A DNA stretch of 5,868 nt, taken from positions 1 through 5,868 of the forward strand of contig JALWJP010000046.1 in the NCBI GenBank assembly GCA_026997215.1, in the 5' to 3' direction. This DNA comes from Nanobdellati archaeon (lineage in GTDB: Archaea > EX4484-52 > JAADEF01). Both the position numbers and the translations under genes were made by a program. Below are positions 1 through 5,541 of this stretch, one piece after another. Within the stretch, counting starts at the first letter, position 1, and every line of letters starts with the position of its first letter. Below the pieces are notes generated by a model that was given only the letters and a program-made list of their open reading frames with translations, had not been told where the DNA came from and made no database searches.

Positions 1-210
1 ACTTTGTAATACATTTGTAATACTTAAAATGCCCATACCATAAATTAAGTAAAGAAAAAATACGGTTAATGAAAAGAGCAAACCCCCTATTACTACTTCT
101 TTTCTCCCTTTTTTAAGGAGTAAATTTGCTAAAAGTATTGCTTGAACTGTAATAGTGCATGGATTAATAGCATCTACCAATGCTAAAAAAGTTAAGGTTA
201 AATAATCCAC
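1..210 (-). CDS. CcdA/DsbD-type membrane protein, N-terminal part (cut by window edge)
   Basis: The visible 70 residues are almost entirely hydrophobic and form two predicted membrane helices, about residues 3-30 and 40-63, joined by a short basic loop (KKGRKE). The first helix carries D-A-I-N-P-C, the Asn-Pro-Cys signature of the CcdA/DsbD transmembrane family, whose members pass reducing equivalents across the membrane through a Cys pair. The second Cys, expected in a later helix, would lie outside the window. The start is a GTG at 208-210, chosen because an AAGGTGA ribosome-binding site sits 5 bases upstream. An in-frame GTG at 217-219 overlaps the stop of the zinc-ribbon gene (GTGA) and would add three residues. 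It is the last visible gene of the leftward GTPase operon and is probably translationally coupled. The family call is good; the specific partner (thioredoxin, glutaredoxin or cytochrome c maturation) is unknown. Confidence 0.72.
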   Translation of the reverse strand, partial: MDYLTLTFLALVDAINPCTITVQAILLANLLLKKGRKEVVIGGLLFSLTVFFLYLIYGMGILSITNVLQS

Positions 211-215
211 AACAT

Positions 216-222
216 TCACCTT
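216..222 (-). promoter_or_regulatory. Ribosome-binding site for the CcdA-like gene
   Basis: Read on the minus strand this is AAGGTGA, a strong match to the archaeal Shine-Dalgarno consensus. It contains the TGA stop of the upstream zinc-ribbon gene and lies 5 bases before GTG 208-210. It therefore supports that start over the GTG at 217-219, which is itself part of the motif. Confidence 0.55.
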
Positions 223-578
223 TTAGAATAGAGTTTAGATAAATCAATGAAATATTTTCCTTCTGCAACTTTTACTACTATTGCTTTTTCTTTAATTATT
301 TTCTCTATATCTATTCTATATTTTCCCGGTCTTTCTACTATAACGCTTTCTATGTCAAAAGAAACCACTTTTTGAGGAGAAGGCATTGAACTTTTTATTA
401 TTTCTTCTACATCTTTTTCTATTTCTTTTATTTCAGAATTGCTAAGTTTTTCATATTTTTCTAAGGATTCTTTTGTTTTGAAGTAAAGAAAGTACTTGCT
501 ACCGCAGTTAGAGCATCCTTTGATGAGTTCTGGATCTCCATCCTCGTATATAGTACCGCATTTTAAACATTTATGCAT
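216..578 (-). CDS. oapC: Zinc-ribbon protein of the DUF2072 / OapC type
   Basis: This 120-residue protein begins with a zinc ribbon made of two CxxC pairs (Cys4/Cys7 and Cys22/Cys25, M-H-K-C at the start). A charged, probably helical linker follows (about 38-62). A compact C-terminal domain (about 72-118) has the pattern ESVIVERPGKYRIDIEKII...IVVKVAEGKYFIDLS, as in archaeal DUF2072 proteins. The longest frame begins at 605 and overlaps the preceding gene by 23 bases. I prefer the ATG at 576-578 because family members, as I recall them, start right before the first CxxC, the gene overlap disappears, and a GTGAT element stands just upstream while nothing like it precedes 605. It is third in the GTPase - DUF2073 - zinc-ribbon module; the haloarchaeal counterpart was, as I recall, called OapC. 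The biochemical function is unknown; the zinc ribbon suggests nucleic-acid or protein binding. The family call is firm, the symbol less so. Confidence 0.82.
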   Translation of the reverse strand: MHKCLKCGTIYEDGDPELIKGCSNCGSKYFLYFKTKESLEKYEKLSNSEIKEIEKDVEEIIKSSMPSPQKVVSFDIESVIVERPGKYRIDIEKIIKEKAIVVKVAEGKYFIDLSKLYSKR

Positions 579-582
579 GTTA

Positions 583-924
583 TCACTTAACTTTAAGGAT
601 AGCATAGTTTTTACGGCTTTTTATCTCTTTAATGGCATCAGCGTTTCCTATTAAGGTAATTCCATCATCTTGCTTAAACTTTCTAAGAAACTTCCAAAAA
701 CCTTTTTCCTCTTCTTTTACTATGCTCGCTATTTCTATACCTTTAAATTTTTCTATGTCTGCTGCGTTCATGGCTTCTTCTATTAACATAGCTTCTTCTT
801 TTGGATTAAGTTTTTTAGGGATAATCAATATTCTATTTTTCTTTCTAATCATATTAATTACTTTTTTCGGTTTCATTTTTTTAAAATCTTCATAAGGCAA
901 GTATTCAATGCTTAGTTCGGCCAT
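583..924 (-). CDS. oapB: DUF2073 / OapB-type archaeal protein
   Basis: This small 113-residue protein has no Cys, no signal peptide and no membrane segment. Its layout fits archaeal DUF2073: a short N-terminal segment, a basic stretch (residues 19-38) ending in a hydrophobic strand (ILIIP), then L-x-P-x-E-E-A-x-L-I-E-E-A-M (about 39-52), F-K-G-I-E-I-A-S-I (59-67), and a C-terminal strand-helix-strand with T-L-I-G-N-A-D and a final ILKVK. The ATG lies 2 bases after the GTPase stop, behind an AAGGGAT element. Its position between the Era-like GTPase and the zinc-ribbon gene is the strongest support, since these three families neighbour each other in many archaea. No reaction is known to me; a partner or effector of the GTPase is an inference from synteny. 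The gene-level call is strong and the function open. Confidence 0.82.
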   Translation of the reverse strand: MAELSIEYLPYEDFKKMKPKKVINMIRKKNRILIIPKKLNPKEEAMLIEEAMNAADIEKFKGIEIASIVKEEEKGFWKFLRKFKQDDGITLIGNADAIKEIKSRKNYAILKVK

Positions 925-926
925 TA

Positions 927-1571
927 TTATCCCTTTGAAACCAATTCTATTAATTTTTCATAAAAATAGTCCATGCCTTTTCCTGTTTTAGCACTAATAC
1001 CTATTACTTCATAATTAGGAAATACTTCTCTAATTTTATGGGCTGAAGCTTTTTTTAAGTCTATTTTATTTGCAGCTATTATGAAGGGAATGCCTCTTGA
1101 CTCTAAATTACCGAGTATAGTTACATTAACTTGGGTTAAAGGATCTTGGGCTGCATCAACCACCATTACTACAGCATCTACATTTTCTAACCATTTGATC
1201 GCATCTATTACTCCTTTAGTTGCTTCTTTAGCCCTTGCTTTTGCCTCCTGCTTTTTAAGCCCGTGTTTGAGAAAATCCTCGTAGTCTATTTTTGTTGCTA
1301 TGCCCGGAGTATCTACTAAATCTATCTCTACTTCTTTATCTCCTTTTTTTATAATTACGCTTTCCTTAATCATGACTTCTCGTGTTTCATGTGGAATGGA
1401 CGAGGCAACAGTAAAACCTTCGTCTGTAAAATCTTGGCTTATGCGGTTAGCTAATGTTGATTTTCCTGCATTTGGCGGTCCATAGAAGCCAACTTTTATC
1501 TTCTTCTTTTTTTTAAAAAGTTTAGAAATAAAAGATTTCTTAATAATGTTTTTTATCCTTTTGAATACCAT
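927..1571 (-). CDS. oapA: Era-like GTPase of the OapA type
   Basis: A 214-residue P-loop GTPase with the full set of motifs: G1 GPPNAGKST (31-39), a probable switch I H-E-T-R-E (61-65), G3 DTPG (87-90), G4 NKID (168-171) and G5 SAK (193-195). The sequence around G1 (GFYGPPNAGKSTLANRI), the VDTPG segment and D-P-L-T-Q-V-N (143-149) resemble the archaeal Era-like GTPases that head the DUF2073/zinc-ribbon module. Residues 1-26 form a very basic, partly amphipathic helix (MVFKRIKNIIKKSF, then a run of Lys), which could bind membrane lipid or RNA. The open frame extends to an ATG at 1635-1637, but I chose ATG 1569-1571 because a strong TATA box inside the extra 22 codons places transcription start almost on it, giving a leaderless mRNA. 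The next gene follows after 2 bases. Specific cellular target unknown. Confidence 0.87.
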   Translation of the reverse strand: MVFKRIKNIIKKSFISKLFKKKKKIKVGFYGPPNAGKSTLANRISQDFTDEGFTVASSIPHETREVMIKESVIIKKGDKEVEIDLVDTPGIATKIDYEDFLKHGLKKQEAKARAKEATKGVIDAIKWLENVDAVVMVVDAAQDPLTQVNVTILGNLESRGIPFIIAANKIDLKKASAHKIREVFPNYEVIGISAKTGKGMDYFYEKLIELVSKG

Positions 1572-1591
1572 ATAGTAATATTCTCTTGAAC

Positions 1592-1607
1592 TTTTATAAA
1601 ATTTACT
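1592..1607 (-). promoter_or_regulatory. Archaeal promoter (BRE + TATA) for the leftward GTPase operon
   Basis: Read leftward, AGTAAA (1607-1602, a fit to the BRE pattern RNWAAW) is followed directly by TTTTATAAAA (1601-1592), a near-ideal archaeal TATA box. The box centre is about 25 bases from the A of ATG 1571, the usual TATA-to-start distance, so the transcript should begin at or very near that codon. The TATA core is palindromic, so direction rests on the BRE and on the position of the gene. Confidence 0.6.
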
Positions 1608-1638
1608 TTTTCTTTTCAGGCATTTGCTGTTGACCATT

Positions 1639-1650
1639 ACAAATTTAAAT
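1639..1650 (+). promoter_or_regulatory. Probable promoter (BRE + TATA) for the rightward operon
   Basis: A TTTAAAT box (1644-1650) preceded by A-C-A-A-A-T (fits RNWAAW, sharing one base with the box) would place transcription start near 1673. That leaves a leader of about 10 bases holding the AAGGTG ribosome-binding site of the dehydrogenase gene. A weaker TTTAAG at 1656-1661 would instead start at the ATG itself, so the exact box is uncertain in this A/T-rich stretch. Confidence 0.4.
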
Positions 1651-1671
1651 GTATGTTTAAGATGAATATTT

Positions 1672-1677
1672 AAGGTG
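1672..1677 (+). promoter_or_regulatory. Ribosome-binding site for the sugar-nucleotide dehydrogenase
   Basis: AAGGTG lies 6 bases before ATG 1684-1686. Its GTG (1675-1677) is an in-frame potential start that would add three residues. The spacing and the usual family N-terminus (MKIGVIG) show that this GTG is part of the binding site rather than the start. Confidence 0.6.
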
Positions 1678-1683
1678 TTTAGT

Positions 1684-2979
1684 ATGAAGATAGGAGTTAT
1701 AGGGAGTGGTTATGTAGGATTAGTTACAGGTGTATGTTTTACATTAAAAGATCACGAGGTAATATTAGTTGATGTGGTGAAAGAGAAAGTTGATGCTATT
1801 AATAAAGGCATCTCACCTATTTATGAGCCAGGTTTAGATGAGATATTAAAAGAGGCATTAGAACGTAACCTCATAAAGGCAACAACTTCTTATGAAGAGA
1901 TGCTTAAAGAAGCGGATGTTATCTTTATAGCTGTTCCTACTCCTTCTAAACCTGACGGTAGTATGGATGTGAGATATATAGAGGTTGTTGCTAAGCAAAT
2001 TGTAGAGACTTTAAATAAACTTGAACCTCGCAATTTAGTATTTGTGATGAAATCTACGGTTTTACCTGGTACTACTGAAAACATATTTAAAGCATTAGTT
2101 TTAGCCGGTATAAAAGATGAGTGGAAAGAAAAGATTAGTTTTACTATGAACCCAGAATTTTTAAGAGAAGGTGTGGCAGTTGAAGACTTTCTTAATCCAG
2201 ATAGAGTTGTGATAGGTGCGGAGAATGATTATGGTAAAGAGGTTTTAGTTAAGATCTATAAGGATTTTGTTGATGATGAGAAGATATTAATAGTTCCGAT
2301 AAAAGTTGCGGAACTTATCAAATATGCATCAAATGCCTTTTTATCTATGAAAATCTCTTTTGCTAATGAAATAGGTAATTTAGCTAAATCTTTAGGGATA
2401 GATGTGTATGAGGTTATGGAAGGAGTTGGCATGGATAAACGCATAGGTAGAGCTTTTCTGAATGCAGGATTAGGTTTCGGAGGTAGTTGCTTTCCAAAGG
2501 ATGTTTCTGCCTTACTCAATTTCGGCAGAAGTTTGGGCCATGATATGAGGCTATTAGAAGCTACTTTAGAAGTAAATAAAAAACAACCTTATAAACTTGT
2601 TGACTTAGCTTTAAAGAGATATGGCAGTTTAGAAGGTAAGGAGGTTGTTGTTTTAGGTTTGGCTTTTAAACCTAATACCGATGATGTTAGGGAAAGCAGA
2701 GCATTAGAGCTAATAAAAGCCTTATTGGAAAAAGGTGTGGCTAAAGTACATGCCTATGATCCAAAGGCAATAGACAATGCTAAAGTAGTATTGGAGGATG
2801 AAAGAATAATATATCATGATTCTTTAGAGAGCGCTTTGGAAAGTGCAGATATTGTTTTTATTGCCACAGAATGGCAGGATTTTGCTAACGAGTCTCTTTA
2901 TGAAGGTAAAGAGGTATTTGATGGAAGGAAAGTTATAAAAGGAGAAAAAGCAAAGTATTATGAAGGTATTTGTTGGTAG
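1684..2979 (+). CDS. ugd: UDP-glucose 6-dehydrogenase (UDP-glucose/GDP-mannose dehydrogenase family)
   Basis: The enzyme is predicted to oxidise UDP-glucose to UDP-glucuronate in two NAD-dependent steps in the cytoplasm, supplying uronic acids for surface polysaccharide or protein glycosylation. The 431 residues match the family's usual length and all three domains are present. The NAD-binding Rossmann fold starts MKIGVIGSGYVG (Gly7, Gly9, Gly12), followed by Y-E-P-G-L, A-V-P-T-P and K-S-T-V-L-P-G-T-T. The central segment has N-P-E-F-L-R-E-G and E-L-I-K-Y-A-S-N-A-F-L. The catalytic Cys269 sits in GFGGSCFPKD, and the C-terminal domain has G-L-A-F-K-P-N-T-D-D-V-R-E-S. Substrate is inferred: UDP-N-acetyl-mannosamine or GDP-mannose dehydrogenases share these motifs. 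It heads the rightward operon; the HerA-like gene starts 9 bases after its stop. Nothing is truncated or missing. Confidence 0.93.
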   Translation: MKIGVIGSGYVGLVTGVCFTLKDHEVILVDVVKEKVDAINKGISPIYEPGLDEILKEALERNLIKATTSYEEMLKEADVIFIAVPTPSKPDGSMDVRYIEVVAKQIVETLNKLEPRNLVFVMKSTVLPGTTENIFKALVLAGIKDEWKEKISFTMNPEFLREGVAVEDFLNPDRVVIGAENDYGKEVLVKIYKDFVDDEKILIVPIKVAELIKYASNAFLSMKISFANEIGNLAKSLGIDVYEVMEGVGMDKRIGRAFLNAGLGFGGSCFPKDVSALLNFGRSLGHDMRLLEATLEVNKKQPYKLVDLALKRYGSLEGKEVVVLGLAFKPNTDDVRESRALELIKALLEKGVAKVHAYDPKAIDNAKVVLEDERIIYHDSLESALESADIVFIATEWQDFANESLYEGKEVFDGRKVIKGEKAKYYEGICW

Positions 2980-2988
2980 GTAATCGGT

Positions 2989-4560
2989 ATGGTGAGAATA
3001 GGAAAGGTAGTTGCTGCAAACAATGATTTAGTAGTTATAAAGAAACAAATGGATGCTCAAGTAGAACTTGGAAGTTTGCTTTATATTTCTATAGGGGATT
3101 CTAAAGCAATCTATCAGGTTTATGAGATGGAACAAGGAAGTCAAATGCAGCAAAGAGAAAGAGAATACTTAGCAGAAATGTTAAATGAAGAGGGTGTTGA
3201 GATTAAAGATAAGGCATTGAGGAGTTATGTGTTGATTAAGGCTAAACCTTTAGTGTTGATTGTGGACGGTTCTTTAAAACATGTGAAACTCATTCCTGAA
3301 ATGTATGCAGACGCTTATGAGTTAACTGATGAACTTGCAGAAACTTTGTTAACTTATGATGTGGGCATCGGGATTGGAAAGTTAAGAAGTGGCTCTCAGG
3401 AATTGGAAGCAGAAGTAAGGATTGATGCTATTAAACTTATAAATCATCATATATTTATAGGTGCAACAACAGGAAGGGGTAAGAGTAATTTGTTGAAAGT
3501 TATGGTTCTACAACTTTTGAATCATGCTGAATTAGGTATGGTTATATTTGATCCTCATGATGAATATATAGGGAGAGGAGGAGAAAAAGGGTTAAAGGAT
3601 CTTAATAGTCAAGAGGTTATTTATTTTTCATCACAACCTCTAACTTCTTATCCTTATTATCGCACTCTTGTTTTTGACATTCGTAACTTAAAACCATCCC
3701 ATTTTATGAGTGTTTTTGAGTATAGTGAAGCACAACAACAAGCATTGTATTTGCTTTGGAAGGTTGCGAAAGAAGAGTGGGTTGAGAAGTTGCTAAACAT
3801 GCAAGAGCAAGATGATACGTGGAAATTTTTAGTTAATAAAGGTAATGTGGATCCTCGCACATTAGAAGTATTGAAGAGAAAGGTAATGGTAGCTATAAAT
3901 GCAGGATTTGAAGTTGTAAATGATGAAATAAGGGTAACATATCAAGGCATATTCAAAAAAGATTATGGAGAGACTATGTTAAAGGATTTATTAAACATGG
4001 TTGAGCAAGGTAAAAAGGTTATTGTTGATACCTCTGCTTTAAGCTATACTGAAGAGTTACTTGTATCAGGAGTTATAACAGAAGAGTTGCTTCGTAGGTA
4101 TAAGGCTTATAAAAAATCTGGTAAGTTGAAGGAGAAAGCAAAGGTTGCTATTGTTTTGGAGGAAGCACCTCGAGTTCTTGGTAAGGAGACTTTAAAGAAG
4201 GATGGCAATATTTTCGGTACTATTGCAAGAGAAGGCAGGAAGTTTAATATAGGGTTAATTGCTATTACTCAACTACCTTCTTTAATCCCAGATGAGATCT
4301 TAGCTAATATGAATACTAAAATTATTTTGGGTATGGAGATGAATCGTGAAAGAGAAGCCATAATAGCTAGTGCACCTCATGATTTAAGCAAGGATTCTAA
4401 AGTTATTGCAAGTTTGGAGAAAGGGGAGGCCATAATAACCTCTATTTTTACTGGTTTTCCAATTCCTGTTAAGGTTTACAGGTTTGAGGATTTATTGCAG
4501 GAGAGAAAAGAAGAAAGCAAAACCATAGTTAAAGGATTTAGCACGGAGTTGGAAATATGA
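2989..4560 (+). CDS. herA: HerA-like DNA-translocating ATPase (HAS-barrel + DUF87)
   Basis: This 523-residue protein has the HerA/FtsK-superfamily plan. An N-terminal beta-rich HAS-barrel region (about 1-95) precedes the ATPase. Walker A is GATTGRGKS (158-166, Lys165), followed by a strand ending in D-P-H-D-E-Y (188-193). A helical insertion spans about 235-340. Walker B is KVAIVLEEAP (385-394, acidic pair 391-392), and I-A-R-E-G-R-K-F-N (412-420) supplies candidate arginine fingers. HerA rings pump DNA during end resection, usually with the NurA nuclease and Mre11-Rad50, none of which is in the window. Where many HerA proteins read TQRPS this one has TQLPS (427-431) and continues L-I-P-D-E-I-L-A-N-M-N-T-K, so it may be a HerA-related paralogue rather than the resection helicase. 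Ribosome-binding GGTAGGT (2975-2981) overlaps the dehydrogenase stop. The last 4 bases overlap Nop5 as ATGA. Family firm, exact role open. Confidence 0.85.
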   Translation: MVRIGKVVAANNDLVVIKKQMDAQVELGSLLYISIGDSKAIYQVYEMEQGSQMQQREREYLAEMLNEEGVEIKDKALRSYVLIKAKPLVLIVDGSLKHVKLIPEMYADAYELTDELAETLLTYDVGIGIGKLRSGSQELEAEVRIDAIKLINHHIFIGATTGRGKSNLLKVMVLQLLNHAELGMVIFDPHDEYIGRGGEKGLKDLNSQEVIYFSSQPLTSYPYYRTLVFDIRNLKPSHFMSVFEYSEAQQQALYLLWKVAKEEWVEKLLNMQEQDDTWKFLVNKGNVDPRTLEVLKRKVMVAINAGFEVVNDEIRVTYQGIFKKDYGETMLKDLLNMVEQGKKVIVDTSALSYTEELLVSGVITEELLRRYKAYKKSGKLKEKAKVAIVLEEAPRVLGKETLKKDGNIFGTIAREGRKFNIGLIAITQLPSLIPDEILANMNTKIILGMEMNREREAIIASAPHDLSKDSKVIASLEKGEAIITSIFTGFPIPVKVYRFEDLLQERKEESKTIVKGFSTELEI

Positions 4561-5531
4561 AAGCAAGATTGTGTTACTCAGTAAAGGGCATAGTAGTTAT
4601 AGATGATAAAGGTAAGGTTATAGCTAAAAGGGATCTTACACCTGAGCAATTAGACAAAGCTTTGAGAAGCGAGAAACTTCTATCTGAGGAAAAAGAGCTA
4701 TTAAACGAGCTGAAAGGATATGAGATTGTGAGTGAAGTAAAAAAAGAAGGTATTAAACAAGAGATTGGTTGTTGTAGGAAGGTTAGAGAAAAAATGAGGG
4801 TTTTAGCTAAGGAAAATGAAATAAAACAAAGGATTTTTGATATTACTTCTTTAAGATTCAAAGCATCTCTTACTAAAGATAAAATTGTTGTGATGCTTGC
4901 AACTGCGATAGGAGGATATGAAAAAATTTTGAATGATAAAGTTGTAAGGTTAAGAGAATTAGTTGTTTATGCATATCCTGGGTTTTATGAGCATGTAGGC
5001 GATAACAAAAAGTTTGTTAAGTTATTGGCAGAGGGGAAAGCTAAGCCTATGGGGAAATTAGAAGGAGCGCATTATGAATCTGATTTTATGGAATTGATAA
5101 AACAACTTGCTTATAATACCTACGAGTTGTTTGAGTTAAAAGAAAAACTTGAGAGACTGATGTTTAAGTTTGTTAAGGAGGTTATGCCTAACACCTCATA
5201 TCTTATAGGTGAGAAGTTAGCAGCCAAACTTTTAGAGGAAGCAGGGAGTTTAGAAAAACTTGCAAAGATGCCAAGTTCAACTATTCAAGTGATAGGAGCA
5301 GAGAAAGCGCTTTTTATGCATCTCCTTGGAAAGGGTAAAAGCCCAAAACACGGAATCATTTTTTTGAGCGATTATATTCAAAGAACTCCGGAGAGAAAGA
5401 AGGGTAAAGTTGCTAGAATATTAGCTTTGAAAATCTCAAAAGCAGCAAAACTTGATTATTTTGATGAAGGGAAGGTGTTTAAAGGAGAGGAGATAAAGAA
5501 AGAATTGGAGGAGGCGTTAAAAAAAGTATAA
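4557..5531 (+). CDS. nop5: Nop5 (Nop56/58-related), core protein of archaeal C/D-box RNPs
   Basis: Nop5 bridges fibrillarin and the L7Ae-bound guide RNA in the complex that 2'-O-methylates rRNA and tRNA. The C-terminal Nop domain (about 205-300) is clear: P-N-T-S-Y-L-I-G-E-K-L-A-A-K-L (211-225), L-A-K-M-P-S-S-T-I-Q-V-I-G-A-E-K-A-L-F (235-253), S-P-K-H-G (262-266) and K-G-K-V-A-R-I-L-A-L-K (282-292). Residues about 1-65 are the fibrillarin-binding domain and about 80-205 the coiled-coil region (R-L-R-E at 131-134). At 324 residues it is shorter than many archaeal Nop5 proteins and stops soon after the Nop domain, without a long Lys/Glu-rich tail. The start overlaps the HerA-like stop (ATGA) behind GGAG at 4545-4548. 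Fibrillarin, its usual neighbour in many archaea, does not follow; a nucleotidyltransferase does. Identity is secure. Confidence 0.92.
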   Translation: MKARLCYSVKGIVVIDDKGKVIAKRDLTPEQLDKALRSEKLLSEEKELLNELKGYEIVSEVKKEGIKQEIGCCRKVREKMRVLAKENEIKQRIFDITSLRFKASLTKDKIVVMLATAIGGYEKILNDKVVRLRELVVYAYPGFYEHVGDNKKFVKLLAEGKAKPMGKLEGAHYESDFMELIKQLAYNTYELFELKEKLERLMFKFVKEVMPNTSYLIGEKLAAKLLEEAGSLEKLAKMPSSTIQVIGAEKALFMHLLGKGKSPKHGIIFLSDYIQRTPERKKGKVARILALKISKAAKLDYFDEGKVFKGEEIKKELEEALKKV

Positions 5532-5541
5532 GGGTTTGAAG

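Noticed and set aside
3..23. Direct repeat TTTGTAATAC at 3-12 and 14-23
   Set aside because: Only two 10-base copies inside the CcdA-like coding region, with an 11-base period that does not keep frame; likely chance in AT-rich DNA.
632..895. Plus-strand 87-codon frame with a hydrophobic, membrane-like translation
   Set aside because: It lies wholly antisense to the DUF2073 gene. The hydrophobicity comes from Lys/Glu-rich codons read backwards, and no ribosome-binding site was recognised.
1081..1485. Two plus-strand frames (1081-1284 and 1300-1485)
   Set aside because: Both are antisense shadows of the GTPase G domain and do not resemble any family.
1572..1683. Possible replication origin next to the oap-like genes
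   Set aside because: The oap name comes from origin linkage in haloarchaea, but this gap is too short and has no repeated origin-recognition-box-like motifs and no orc1/cdc6 neighbour.
1890..2519. Minus-strand frames inside the dehydrogenase gene
   Set aside because: They are antisense to an intact, highly conserved enzyme, with no promoter or start signal of their own.
3657..3860. Minus-strand 67-codon Cys/Ser-rich frame
   Set aside because: It is the shadow of the helical insertion of the HerA-like protein; the Cys residues come from GCA/ACA codons read in reverse.
4574..4861. Minus-strand 95-codon frame
   Set aside because: It is antisense to the N-terminal half of Nop5, and its composition is that of a reversed Lys/Glu-rich gene.
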